Assembly (NCBI GenBank): GCA_964511405.1
Contig: CAZEFK010000060.1
Coordinates: 1-34,418 of the forward strand
Source: CAZEFK01 sp964511405
GTDB lineage: Bacteria > Pseudomonadota > Alphaproteobacteria > Elsterales > Elsteraceae
Direction of reading: 5' to 3'
DNA length: 34,418 nucleotides
The position numbers and the translations under genes are program-made. Below, piece after piece: positions 24,503-31,736 of the stretch; within the stretch, counting starts at the first letter, position 1, and every line of letters starts with the position of its first letter. A model generated the notes under the pieces. The model saw nothing but the letters and a program-made list of their open reading frames with translations, made no database searches and was not told the DNA's origin.

Positions 24503-25194
24503 AACATGTCCTCGTGCCGGCAATTGACCAGCAGCTCGGCCACGACGGCGTGAGCGGGCAGGTGCAGGACGGTGGCGACCAGCTCCGCGAGGTCCGTGGG
24601 GCTGGTCATCTGCTCGCGCGGCACCTTGGTGACCGCGGCGGTCATGTCGGTGTCGACGAAGCTCGGGCACAGGGCGGTTGCGCGGATGCCGGCGTCCCAG
24701 CCCTCGCGGCGCACGGCATGGGTCAGGGCGACAAGCGCGAACTTGGTCATCGCGTAGCCGACATTGCTGTTGCGCACCCGTTTGCCCGACATCGAGGCGA
24801 CATTGACGACGCGGCCGTGGCCGCTCGCGGCCAGGTGCGGCAGGGTCAGCCGGATCAGCCGCAGCGGTCCCTTGACGTTGACCAGCCACATGGAATCCAA
24901 CGCCGACTCGTCGGGATTGCCGATCTCGGCCACCGGGTTGATCCCGGCGGCGTTGACCAGGCCGTCGAGGCGGCCGAAGCGGGCGACCGTGGCGTCGACC
25001 CAGGCGGCCGCCGAGTCCACGGACTCGGCGTCGTAGCGGTGGACCAGCAGATCGGCCGACTCAGCCAGGCCCCGCGCTTGGCGGACCCCGGCCGAGACTC
25101 GGCAGCCGGCCGCCAGCAAGCGCTCGACGACGGCGCGTCCGATGCCGCGCGCGGCACCCGAGACCATGACGACACGGCCCTTGGGGTCAAGCAT
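24499..25194 (-). CDS. Short-chain dehydrogenase/reductase (SDR)
   Basis: 231 aa. NAD(P)-dependent oxidoreductase of unknown substrate. A classical SDR: cofactor motif SGAARGIG, VNAAGIN (NAAG), NVASMSGK (catalytic Ser), and YAMTKFALVALT (Tyr-x3-Lys), then ALCPSFVDTDM. ATG 25194 lies 8 nt inside the 3' end of the OppD-like gene, with GCGGAGACC upstream. It is placed between transporter and flavoenzyme genes, so it probably processes a keto or hydroxy product of the same pathway (inference). The Lys/Arg pattern after beta-2 (GVRQARGLAE) hints at NADP(H), weakly. Confidence 0.88.
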   Translation of the reverse strand: MLDPKGRVVMVSGAARGIGRAVVERLLAAGCRVSAGVRQARGLAESADLLVHRYDAESVDSAAAWVDATVARFGRLDGLVNAAGINPVAEIGNPDESALDSMWLVNVKGPLRLIRLTLPHLAASGHGRVVNVASMSGKRVRNSNVGYAMTKFALVALTHAVRREGWDAGIRATALCPSFVDTDMTAAVTKVPREQMTSPTDLAELVATVLHLPAHAVVAELLVNCRHEDML

Positions 25195-26182
25195 GGACGG
25201 TCTCCGCAACCAGGCTGCCGGTCGCGACGTGGCAGCGCGCCTCGTGCCCCGGCCCGATCGCCGCCAAGATCTGCGGCCGGTCGCAGCCGGCGCGGCGGTC
25301 GGGGCAGCGCGGCGCGAAGCGGCAGCCCGCGGGCATGGCATCGAGCGGCGGCACCCGCCCCGGGATCGCGGCCAGCGGCTGGTCGGCGCGATCCATGCGC
25401 GGGATCGCCGAGAACAGGGCCCGGGTATAGGGATGGGCCGGCCGCGCATAGATGGCATCGACCGGCGCCTGCTCGACGATCTGGCCGGCATACATGACCG
25501 CGACGCGGTCGGCGATCTGGGCGACCACGCCCAGATTGTGGGTGATGAACAGCATGGCCATGCCGTGGCGCGCCTTGAGGTCGGCGAGCAGCCCCAGCAC
25601 CTGGGCCTGGATGGTGACGTCGAGCGCGGTGGTCGGCTCGTCGGCCAGCAGCAACTGCGGCTCGCAGGCCAATGCCATGGCGATCATGACGCGCTGGCGC
25701 ATGCCGCCCGAGAACTGATGCGGATAGTCGTGGAAGCGCTGGCGCGCCGACGGGATCTTGACCTCTTCCAGGGTCGCCAGCGCCTTGGCCGCCGCCTCGG
25801 CCTTGGACAGGCCGCGATGGATGCGCAGAGCCTCGGCGACCTGGCCTCCGATGGTCATCACCGGATTGAGGCTGGTCATGGGCTCCTGGAAGATCATGGC
25901 CATGCGGTCGCCGCGCAGCCTTTCCAGCTCCGGCTCGGACAGGCCGACCAGCTCGGTGCCGTTCAGGCGGATGCGGCCGCCGGCCAGCCGCCCCTGCGGC
26001 TTGGGCACCAGGCCCATGATCGACAGCGCCGTGATCGACTTGCCACAGCCCGATTCACCGACCAGCGCCAGCGTCTCGTTGCGCGCCAGGGTGAACGACA
26101 CGCCGGCTACCGCGGCATGCCAGCCGGCACCGATGCGGAACTCGGTGCGGAGATCCTCGACCTCAAGGACTGATGCCGTCAT
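25187..26182 (-). CDS. Oligopeptide/dipeptide ABC transporter ATP-binding protein (OppD/DppD-like)
   Basis: 331 aa, first gene of the operon. Walker A is GESGCGKSITALSIMGL, the Q-loop MAMIFQEPMTSLNPVM, the signature FSGGMRQRVMIAMAL, Walker B LLLADEPTTALD and the switch ITHNLGVV. The C-terminal oligo-HPY domain has GCRFAPRCPDRRAGC. ATG 26182 is used because the protein then opens with the normal MTASVLEVEDLRTEFR; an upstream in-frame ATG at 26308 would cross the regulator-operator region and is rejected. Pairs with the OppF-like ATPase at 17433-18389. Confidence 0.9.
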   Translation of the reverse strand: MTASVLEVEDLRTEFRIGAGWHAAVAGVSFTLARNETLALVGESGCGKSITALSIMGLVPKPQGRLAGGRIRLNGTELVGLSEPELERLRGDRMAMIFQEPMTSLNPVMTIGGQVAEALRIHRGLSKAEAAAKALATLEEVKIPSARQRFHDYPHQFSGGMRQRVMIAMALACEPQLLLADEPTTALDVTIQAQVLGLLADLKARHGMAMLFITHNLGVVAQIADRVAVMYAGQIVEQAPVDAIYARPAHPYTRALFSAIPRMDRADQPLAAIPGRVPPLDAMPAGCRFAPRCPDRRAGCDRPQILAAIGPGHEARCHVATGSLVAETVHA

Positions 26183-26212
26183 CGGCCGGGTGGCCTCTCG
26201 CGCGTTTTTGAC

Positions 26213-26241
26213 ATTCAGGTTGCAGCCCGCGAGGCTGTCAA
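26213..26241 (-). promoter_or_regulatory. Candidate promoter of the transporter/flavoenzyme operon
   Basis: On the minus strand a consensus -35 TTGACA (26241-26236) is followed after 17 bp by CTGAAT (26218-26213), a weak -10. It points towards the OppD-like ATG at 26182. The palindrome 26249-26263 lies just upstream of the -35, suiting an activator or a repressor acting at the edge of the polymerase site. Confidence 0.45.
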
Positions 26242-26248
26242 CGCCATG

Positions 26249-26263
26249 TTCCACTATGCGCAA
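26249..26263. promoter_or_regulatory. Candidate IclR-family operator, site 1
   Basis: TTCCACTATGCGCAA, imperfect palindrome around TAT, of the TTCC-N-TAT-N-GGAA type often bound by IclR-family regulators. It shares spacing and core with site 2, and their centres are 30 bp apart (about three helical turns). Confidence 0.45.
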
Positions 26264-26278
26264 AAAAACCGGAAGAGA

Positions 26279-26293
26279 TTCCGTTATACGAAA
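26279..26293. promoter_or_regulatory. Candidate IclR-family operator, site 2
   Basis: TTCCGTTATACGAAA. The arms TTCCGT and ACGAAA match at five of six positions around TAT. It lies in the 155-nt gap between the OppD-like and IclR genes, 45 nt before the regulator ATG, where it could also mediate autoregulation. Confidence 0.5.
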
Positions 26294-26334
26294 TATCGGT
26301 CTAGCCAAACCTGATCACCTTTCCGATAATTTCG
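26289..26334. repeat. Inverted repeat in the leader of the IclR gene
   Basis: CGAAATATCGG (26289-26299) is complementary to CCGATAATTTCG (26323-26334) with one extra A. The second arm ends 3 nt before the regulator's ATG, where no normal ribosome binding site is visible, so a hairpin here could hide the start codon. It also overlaps site 2. Confidence 0.4.
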
Positions 26335-26337
26335 GGC

Positions 26338-27147
26338 ATGCACGCCACCGCTCCCTCCGGCAGCCTGTCCCGGGGTTTCGCCCTGCTGCGCGCCCTGGCC
26401 GCCCGCGGCGGTGACGGCGCGCGGGTGACGGCGCTGGCGGCCGAGGCCGGCCTCACCCCCGGGACCGCCCATCGGCTGCTCAAGGCGCTGATCGAGGAAG
26501 GGGTGGTCGAGCAGGACGCGCCGTCCCGGCACTACCGGCTGAGCGTCGCGTTCTTCGCGCTGGCCGCCCAGGCCGGCAATCCCGGCAACCTGCGCGACCT
26601 GTGCCGGCCGATCCTGATGCGGCTGTCGGCGACCCTGGGTGACACCCTGTTCCTGCTGGTGCGCAGCGGCTTCGACGCGGTGTGCCTGGACCGCAGCGAG
26701 GGACCGGTGCCGATCCGGTCCTTCACCGGCGACGTCGGCGGCAAGGTGGCGTTGGGGGTCGGGCAGGGCAGCATGGCGATCCTGGCCTATCTGCCCGAGG
26801 CCGAGCGCGAGGAGGCGATCCGGTTCAACCTGCCGCGGCTGCTCGACTATGGCCGCTTCGACGAGATCTTCCTGCGCACCGAGATCGAGCGGGTCCGGCA
26901 GGCCGGCTACGCGGCGCGCGACACCGGCCTGCTGCCGGGCATGGCGGGGGTCGCCGTACCGGTGCTCGACCGCCAGCGGCGGGCGGTGGCGGCGCTGAGC
27001 GTCGGCACCACGGTCGAGCGGCTCAGCCCCGACCGGCTGCCGACCGTGGTCCAGGTGCTGCGCCGTGAGGCCGAGGCGCTGGGCCCGCGGATCAATCCGT
27101 TCGACGCCGCCCTGCGCCGGCCGACCCAGCCCTTGGGCGTATTCTAA
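26338..27147 (+). CDS. IclR-family transcriptional regulator
   Basis: 269 aa. An N-terminal winged helix-turn-helix (residues ~8-70: SLSRGFALLRALAARGG, VTALAAEAGLTPGTAHRLLKALIEEGVVEQ and the wing SRHYRLS) is followed by an IclR effector-binding domain (LGDTLFLLVRSGFDAVCLDRS, GSMAILAYLPE, GYAARDTGLLPGMAGVAVPV). These proteins bind a small metabolite and control a nearby catabolic operon. It is divergent from the nine-gene transporter/flavoenzyme operon and 14 nt upstream of the deacetylase gene, so it probably controls both. The start region lacks a strong Shine-Dalgarno and carries an inverted repeat. Confidence 0.9.
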   Translation: MHATAPSGSLSRGFALLRALAARGGDGARVTALAAEAGLTPGTAHRLLKALIEEGVVEQDAPSRHYRLSVAFFALAAQAGNPGNLRDLCRPILMRLSATLGDTLFLLVRSGFDAVCLDRSEGPVPIRSFTGDVGGKVALGVGQGSMAILAYLPEAEREEAIRFNLPRLLDYGRFDEIFLRTEIERVRQAGYAARDTGLLPGMAGVAVPVLDRQRRAVAALSVGTTVERLSPDRLPTVVQVLRREAEALGPRINPFDAALRRPTQPLGVF

Positions 27148-27161
27148 GGAAGGAGGCCTCC

Positions 27162-28094
27162 ATGTCCGATACCCCCAGCCATCCCGACGGCGAGCCCTGG
27201 CAATGGCCGGAACCGACCTGGCGCCGCATCGTCGAGCGGGCGCGCGCCGGCCGCAGCCTCAAGCCCAAGGCTTGGCCGAACGGCGCGCGCTGCGCCGTGG
27301 CGCTGTCGTTCGACGCCGACCATGAGACGATCCCGCTGCGCGACGCCGACGAGAGCCCGATGCGGCTGAGCCAGGGCCAGTACGGAGCCCGCCAGGGCGT
27401 GCCGCGCATCCGTGCCCTGCTGGAGCGCGAGCAGGTGCCGGCCAGCTTCTTCTACCCGGCGGTGTCGGCGCTGCTGCATCCCGACGAAGTGCGCGGCATC
27501 GCCGCCGAGGGTCACGAGATCGCCATCCATTCCTGGATCCACGAGCGCAACACGGCCCTCAGCTACGAAGCCGAGCGCGACTTGAGCCTGCGCGCGGCCG
27601 AGGTGCTGTCGCGCCTCGCCGGCCGCGACCCGGTGGGCATGCGCACCGCCAGCTGGGACTTTTCGGTGCACACCTTGCGCGTGATCCGCGAGATGGGGCT
27701 CCTCTACGACAGCAGCCTGATGGCCGACGACGATCCCTACGAGCTGACGGCCGACGGCGCGCCGACCGGCGTCGTCGAGCTGCCGCCGGAATGGATCCGC
27801 GACGACGCTGTCTATTTCAACATGGTGCGCTTCTCGGCCCTGCGCCCCTACACCCCGCCTTCGGCGGTCGAGGAGATCTTCCGCGCCGAGTTCGACGGCG
27901 CCCTCGCCGAGAGTGGGCTGTTCCTGCTGACCATGCACCCGCACGTGATCGGCCACCGCAGCCGCCTGCCGCTGCTGACCCGGCTGATCCGGCACATGAA
28001 GGACACGGGCCAGTGCTGGTTCGCGACCCACGCCGAGGTCGCGCAATGGTGCCGCGATCAGGGCCGAGCGCCGGATCACTCGACCGGCGGGTAG
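27162..28094 (+). CDS. Polysaccharide deacetylase-fold (NodB) amidohydrolase, cytosolic PgdA-like
   Basis: 310 aa, no signal peptide. NodB-fold metal site: Asp in LSFDADHET (D51/D53) and HSWIHE (H123 and H127, H-x3-H). GMRTASWDFSVHTLRVIREMG, LLYDSSLMADDDPYEL and LLTMHPHVIGHRSR follow. This pattern resembles the cytosolic H. pylori PgdA/PuuE-type branch, whose members hydrolyse amides or cyclic ureides rather than only polysaccharide acetyl groups. AAGGAAGGAGG gives a strong ribosome binding site. It lies 14 nt after the IclR gene and probably acts in the same pathway as the divergent operon. Its 3' end overlaps the convergent response regulator by 19 nt. Substrate unknown. Confidence 0.85.
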   Translation: MSDTPSHPDGEPWQWPEPTWRRIVERARAGRSLKPKAWPNGARCAVALSFDADHETIPLRDADESPMRLSQGQYGARQGVPRIRALLEREQVPASFFYPAVSALLHPDEVRGIAAEGHEIAIHSWIHERNTALSYEAERDLSLRAAEVLSRLAGRDPVGMRTASWDFSVHTLRVIREMGLLYDSSLMADDDPYELTADGAPTGVVELPPEWIRDDAVYFNMVRFSALRPYTPPSAVEEIFRAEFDGALAESGLFLLTMHPHVIGHRSRLPLLTRLIRHMKDTGQCWFATHAEVAQWCRDQGRAPDHSTGG

Positions 28095-28858
28095 ACCCAG
28101 ACTTCGCTGATGCGCACGCCCAGGTCGCCTAGCTCCTGCAGGCGGTTGAGCTGCAGGCGGGTCAGCACCGTGCCCTGGTGCAGGAACGGGTCGCGGGTCG
28201 GGCCCATGACCGGCCGGGCCAGGATCGCATTCTCCGGCACCTGCTCCAGCGGGCGGGCGACCGGCGCGGTGGCGGGCTGGGGGCCGGTGCGGTCGGTCCA
28301 CCAGGACTGAACCGGACGCTCGCCGGCCATGGACAGGGCCGAGGATGGCAGCGGCACCGCGGCATAGGCCGCCGCCGCGCGCAGCGGCCAGCTCTCGGTG
28401 AACAGGCGCGCCAGCCGCGCCTCGAAGGTCTGGGCGGCCACCGGCTTGGTCAGAAAGGCGTTGACGTCGAGCGCCATGGCGGCGCTGACCAGCTCGGCCT
28501 CGGCGTGCGCGGTCAGCATGGCGAAGCGGGTGGCGCGGGGCGCCTTGGAGGCACCGGAACGCACCGCCCGCAGCAGCTCGACGCCACTGATCGCGGGCAT
28601 GCGGATGTCGCTGATGATGCAGTCGACGGTGCGGCCGTCCAGGATCGCCAGGGCTTCCTCGCCGGTTCGCGCCTGCAGGAATTCGGGCCGCCCGGCATAG
28701 CCCGAGGCGGTCGGGGCGATGCGGATCTGGCGCAGGCCGCCGGCTCCCGGCGCGACCGAAAACTGGAGCGCCTGGACCATGCGCATGACAATGGTCCGGA
28801 CGAAGGCCTCGTCGTCGACGACGAGGAACAGGGGCGGGTCGTAGGTCGGCGCGGGCAT
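28076..28858 (-). CDS. Response regulator with atypical receiver and a C-terminal effector-like domain
   Basis: 260 aa. Receiver: acidic pair D15/D16 (LFLVVDDEAFVR), phospho-acceptor D84 (CIISDIRMPAISG), T116 (FAMLTAHAE) and K138 (FLTKPV). All catalytic positions are present, but beta-1/alpha-1 and the rest are separated by an insertion of roughly 20-25 residues (VAPGAGGLRQIRIAPTASGY). The linker (155-205) is Ala/Pro-rich. The C-terminal ~55 residues (PENAILARPVMGP, DPFLHQGTVLTRLQLNRLQELG, VRISEVWVYPP) resemble the short domain found before HD-GYP or HDOD domains, but no HD domain follows. No DNA-binding domain and no adjacent kinase. Its start lies 39 nt after tRNA-Pro. Confidence 0.8.
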   Translation of the reverse strand: MPAPTYDPPLFLVVDDEAFVRTIVMRMVQALQFSVAPGAGGLRQIRIAPTASGYAGRPEFLQARTGEEALAILDGRTVDCIISDIRMPAISGVELLRAVRSGASKAPRATRFAMLTAHAEAELVSAAMALDVNAFLTKPVAAQTFEARLARLFTESWPLRAAAAYAAVPLPSSALSMAGERPVQSWWTDRTGPQPATAPVARPLEQVPENAILARPVMGPTRDPFLHQGTVLTRLQLNRLQELGDLGVRISEVWVYPPVE

Positions 28859-28897
28859 CGGCTCATGAATACATCAGAGCGGTCCGCGCGTCGCCCC

Positions 28898-28974
28898 TGG
28901 TCGGAGTGAGAGGATTCGAACCTCCGATCTCCTGCTCCCGAAGCAGGCGCTTTACCAGGCTAAGCTACACTCCG
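28898..28974 (-). tRNA. tRNA-Pro (anticodon CGG)
   Basis: Reading the minus strand, acceptor CGGAGTG pairs with CACTCCG, the discriminator is A and CCA is encoded at 28900-28898. The anticodon arm is CCTGC-TTCGGGA-GCAGG, giving anticodon CGG. The T-arm holds GGTTCGAATCC. C1-G72 is typical of tRNA-Pro. Confidence 0.96.
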
Positions 28975-28991
28975 TCGAGGACGGACCGGCC

Positions 28992-29020
28992 TTGTAGCCG
29001 AAGGCGGCGGTGGCCGCAAG
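28992..29020 (-). promoter_or_regulatory. Candidate promoter of tRNA-Pro
   Basis: Minus strand CTTGCG (29020-29015), 17 bp, CTACAA (28997-28992), placed about 18 nt upstream of the tRNA 5' end. It fits the alphaproteobacterial CTTG-type -35. Read-through would also serve the response regulator gene. Confidence 0.5.
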
Positions 29021-29073
29021 CACGACAATCGGGCTTTTCGCGGGCGGCCGCCGCTGCCTAAATCGAGGGCGGC

Positions 29074-30078
29074 ATGACCACCCCCGATCCCGCGCGCTGG
29101 CTGTGCGTGCGCCCCGAAGGGCTATATTGCGTTCCGGGCGATTTCTATATCGACCCGGTCCGCCCGGTGCCGCGCGCCGTCGTGACGCACGGCCATGGCG
29201 ACCATGCCCGGCCCGGGAACGGCCACGTGCTGGCGACCCCCGGCACCGCGGCGATCATGAAAGCGCGCCTGGGCGACGACGTCGGCGTGCTGCAGCCCCT
29301 GGACCATGGCGCGGCGCTGGCCGTGGGCGACGTCACGGTCAGCCTGCATCCCGCCGGCCATGTGCTGGGCAGCGCCCAGGTCAGGCTGGAGCATCGCGGC
29401 TGCCGCGTCGTGGTCTCGGGCGACTACAAGCGCCGCGCCGATCCCACCTGTGCCGGCTTCGAGGTCGTGCCCTGCGACCTGTTCGTGACCGAGGCGACCT
29501 TCGGCCTGCCGGTGTTCCGCCATCCGCCGGCGGCGGCCGAGATCGCGCGGCTGCTGGACTCGCTGGCGCTCAACCCGGACCGCGCCCATCTGGTCGGCGT
29601 GTACGCGCTCGGCAAGTGCCAGCGGGTGATCGCGCTGCTCCGCGCGGCCGGCTACGACCTGCCGATCTTCGTTCACGGCGCGCTGCTGCCGCTGTGCGAG
29701 CTGTACCAGGCGCTGGGCGTGGACCTGGGCCCGCTGGTCCCGGCCACCGGCACCAAGGCCGAGCTCAAGGGCCGGATCGTGCTGGCGCCGCCCGGCGCGC
29801 TGGCCGACCGCTGGACCCGGCGCCTGCCCGAGCCGCTGCCCGCGCTCGCCTCGGGCTGGATGCGGGTGCGCCAGCGGGCCCGCCAGCGCGGCGTCGAGCT
29901 GCCGCTGGTGATCTCCGACCATGCCGACTGGGACGAGCTCAACCAGACCCTGGACGATGTCGGCGCGCCTGACGTGTGGATCACGCATGGCCGCGAGGAG
30001 GCGCTGGCCCACGCCGCCCAGGCGCGCGGCCTCCGCGCCCGGGCCTTGGCGCTGGTCGGGCTGGACGAGGAGGACTGA
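29074..30078 (+). CDS. Ligase-associated DNA exonuclease, metallo-beta-lactamase fold
   Basis: 334 aa. Beta-CASP/MBL nuclease family always found with an ATP-dependent DNA ligase. The metal motif is VVTHGHGDHARPG (HxHxDH). Later metal-site blocks include LHPAGHVLGSAQVRLEH, VVVSGDYKRRADPTC, ATFGLPVFRHPP and ISDHADWDELNQTL. The N-terminus GLYCVPGDFYIDPVRPVPRAVV is a signature of this family. GAGGGCGGC precedes the ATG. It is followed 5 nt later by the ligase gene and should process DNA ends in the same repair step. Confidence 0.92.
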   Translation: MTTPDPARWLCVRPEGLYCVPGDFYIDPVRPVPRAVVTHGHGDHARPGNGHVLATPGTAAIMKARLGDDVGVLQPLDHGAALAVGDVTVSLHPAGHVLGSAQVRLEHRGCRVVVSGDYKRRADPTCAGFEVVPCDLFVTEATFGLPVFRHPPAAAEIARLLDSLALNPDRAHLVGVYALGKCQRVIALLRAAGYDLPIFVHGALLPLCELYQALGVDLGPLVPATGTKAELKGRIVLAPPGALADRWTRRLPEPLPALASGWMRVRQRARQRGVELPLVISDHADWDELNQTLDDVGAPDVWITHGREEALAHAAQARGLRARALALVGLDEED

Positions 30079-30083
30079 GCGCG

Positions 30084-31664
30084 GTGCAACGCTTCGCCGC
30101 CCTGCTCGACGGCCTGATCTTCACGCCCTCCCGGTTGGGCAAGCTGCGCCTGATCCGGCATTACCTCGATACCGCGCCGGATCCCGACCGCGGCTGGGCG
30201 CTGGCGGCGCTGACCGGCGAGCTCAGCTTCGCCGCGGCCAAGCCGGCGCTGATCCGCGAGCTCATCGTCACGCGGCTCGATCCCGTGCTGTTCCAATGGT
30301 CCTACGACTTCGTCGGCGACCTGGCCGAGACCGTGTCGCTGGCCTGGCCGGCGCGTCCCGGCGAGCGGCCGCCGCCTGGTCTCGGCGCCATCGTCGACGC
30401 CCTGCGCGGCGCCAACCGCGGCGCCGTGGGCAGCTTGCTCGAAGGCTGGCTGGACGACCTGGATGCGGGCGGCCGCTGGGCCCTGCTCAAGCTGATCACC
30501 GGCGCCTTGCGGGTCGGGATTTCGGCGCGCCTGGCCAAAACAGCGCTGGCCGAATGGGCCGCCGTCGACCTCGCCGAGATCGAGGAGGTCTGGCACGGTC
30601 AGGCGCCGCCCTATGCGCCGCTGTTCCGCTGGCTGACCGGAACAGGCCCGCGCCCCGACGTCGAGGCGGCGCCGTCGTTCCGGCCGGTCATGCTGGCCCA
30701 GCCGATCGAAGCGGACGCGCTGGCGGCCCTGGATCCGGCCGCCTACCGGGCGGAATGGAAGTGGGACGGCATCCGCGTCCAGCTGGTCGACCGCGGCGGC
30801 GAGCGCCGGATCTACAGCCGCACCGGCGACGATGTCGGCCAGGCCTTCCCCGACCTCATCGCCGTCCTGGACATCGAAGCCGTGCTCGACGGCGAGCTGC
30901 TGGTCGGCGCCCCCGACGGCAGCGGCGGCTACCGCGCCGCCCCGTTCAACGACCTGCAGCAGCGCCTCAACCGCAAGACCGTGACGCCGGTGATGCTGCG
31001 CGACGCGCCGGCGTTCGTGCGCCTCTACGATATCCTGTTCGATGGCGGCGAGGATCTGCGGCCGCTGCCCTTCGACCTCCGGCGCGCTCGGCTGGAGGCC
31101 TGGTATGCCCGGACGCCGCGGCCGCGGCTGGACCTGTCGCCGCTGATCCCGTTCGCCGGCTGGGACGAGCTGGCGGCGCTGCGCGATGGCGCGCGGGCGG
31201 CGAGCATCGAGGGGCTGATGCTGAAGCGGGGCGACAGCGCCTATGTCGCCGGCCGGCCGAAGGGGCCGTGGTACAAGTGGAAGCGCGGGCCGCTGACCAT
31301 CGACTGCGTGCTGATGTACGCCCAGCGCGGCCACGGCAAGCGCTCGTCGTTCTATTCCGACTTCACCTTCGGCTGCTGGCGCGACGGCGCCCTGGTGCCG
31401 GTCGGCAAGGCCTACTTCGGCTTCACCGACGCCGAACTCCTGGAGCTCGACCGCTGGGTGCGGGCGCACACCACCAACCGGTTCGGTCCGGTGCGCGAGG
31501 TCGAGCCCGCCCTGGTGCTGGAGATCGCCTTCGATGCCGTGCAGCGGTCGACCCGCCACCGCTCGGGCCTGGCCATGCGCTTCCCGCGCATCGCCCGGAT
31601 CCGCTGGGACAAGCCCGCGGCCGAGGCGGATCGCGTCGAGGCCCTGGCCGGCCTGCTGAGTTAA
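30084..31664 (+). CDS. ATP-dependent DNA ligase (LigC/cisplatin-response type)
   Basis: 526 aa. The adenylation motif I is EWKWDGIR, with K226 as the AMP-accepting Lys (KWDG). It is preceded by an N-terminal ligase domain (residues ~1-195) and followed by nucleotidyltransferase motifs RRIYSRTGDDV, VLDGELLV, EGLMLKRGDSAY and PWYKWKRGP, then an OB-fold C-terminal domain (SSFYSDFTFGCW, VPVGKAYFGFTD, VLEIAFDAVQRSTRHRSG). The start is GTG 30084 with GGAGGACTGAGCGC upstream. The longer in-frame ORF overlapping the exonuclease gene is rejected. In many genomes an Lhr-type helicase and a phosphoesterase follow; here the next gene is unrelated. Confidence 0.93.
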   Translation: MQRFAALLDGLIFTPSRLGKLRLIRHYLDTAPDPDRGWALAALTGELSFAAAKPALIRELIVTRLDPVLFQWSYDFVGDLAETVSLAWPARPGERPPPGLGAIVDALRGANRGAVGSLLEGWLDDLDAGGRWALLKLITGALRVGISARLAKTALAEWAAVDLAEIEEVWHGQAPPYAPLFRWLTGTGPRPDVEAAPSFRPVMLAQPIEADALAALDPAAYRAEWKWDGIRVQLVDRGGERRIYSRTGDDVGQAFPDLIAVLDIEAVLDGELLVGAPDGSGGYRAAPFNDLQQRLNRKTVTPVMLRDAPAFVRLYDILFDGGEDLRPLPFDLRRARLEAWYARTPRPRLDLSPLIPFAGWDELAALRDGARAASIEGLMLKRGDSAYVAGRPKGPWYKWKRGPLTIDCVLMYAQRGHGKRSSFYSDFTFGCWRDGALVPVGKAYFGFTDAELLELDRWVRAHTTNRFGPVREVEPALVLEIAFDAVQRSTRHRSGLAMRFPRIARIRWDKPAAEADRVEALAGLLS

Positions 31665-31736
31665 CGCCCTGGACTTCGGGGCGGACAATGCCCATGTAGC
31701 GGCCGTGGATTTCGACCCGAGGGAGCGGGATTGCGG

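Noticed and set aside
26182..26308. Longer OppD-like protein starting at ATG 26308
   Set aside because: The extension (MARPIFRITESLPVFLRIVE...) lies over the promoter and operator region and has no family similarity; ATG 26182 gives the normal N-terminus.
28898..28974. tRNA-Pro as an integration (att) site
   Set aside because: No integrase, no duplicated tRNA 3' end and no change in composition beside it; flanking genes are ordinary chromosomal ones.
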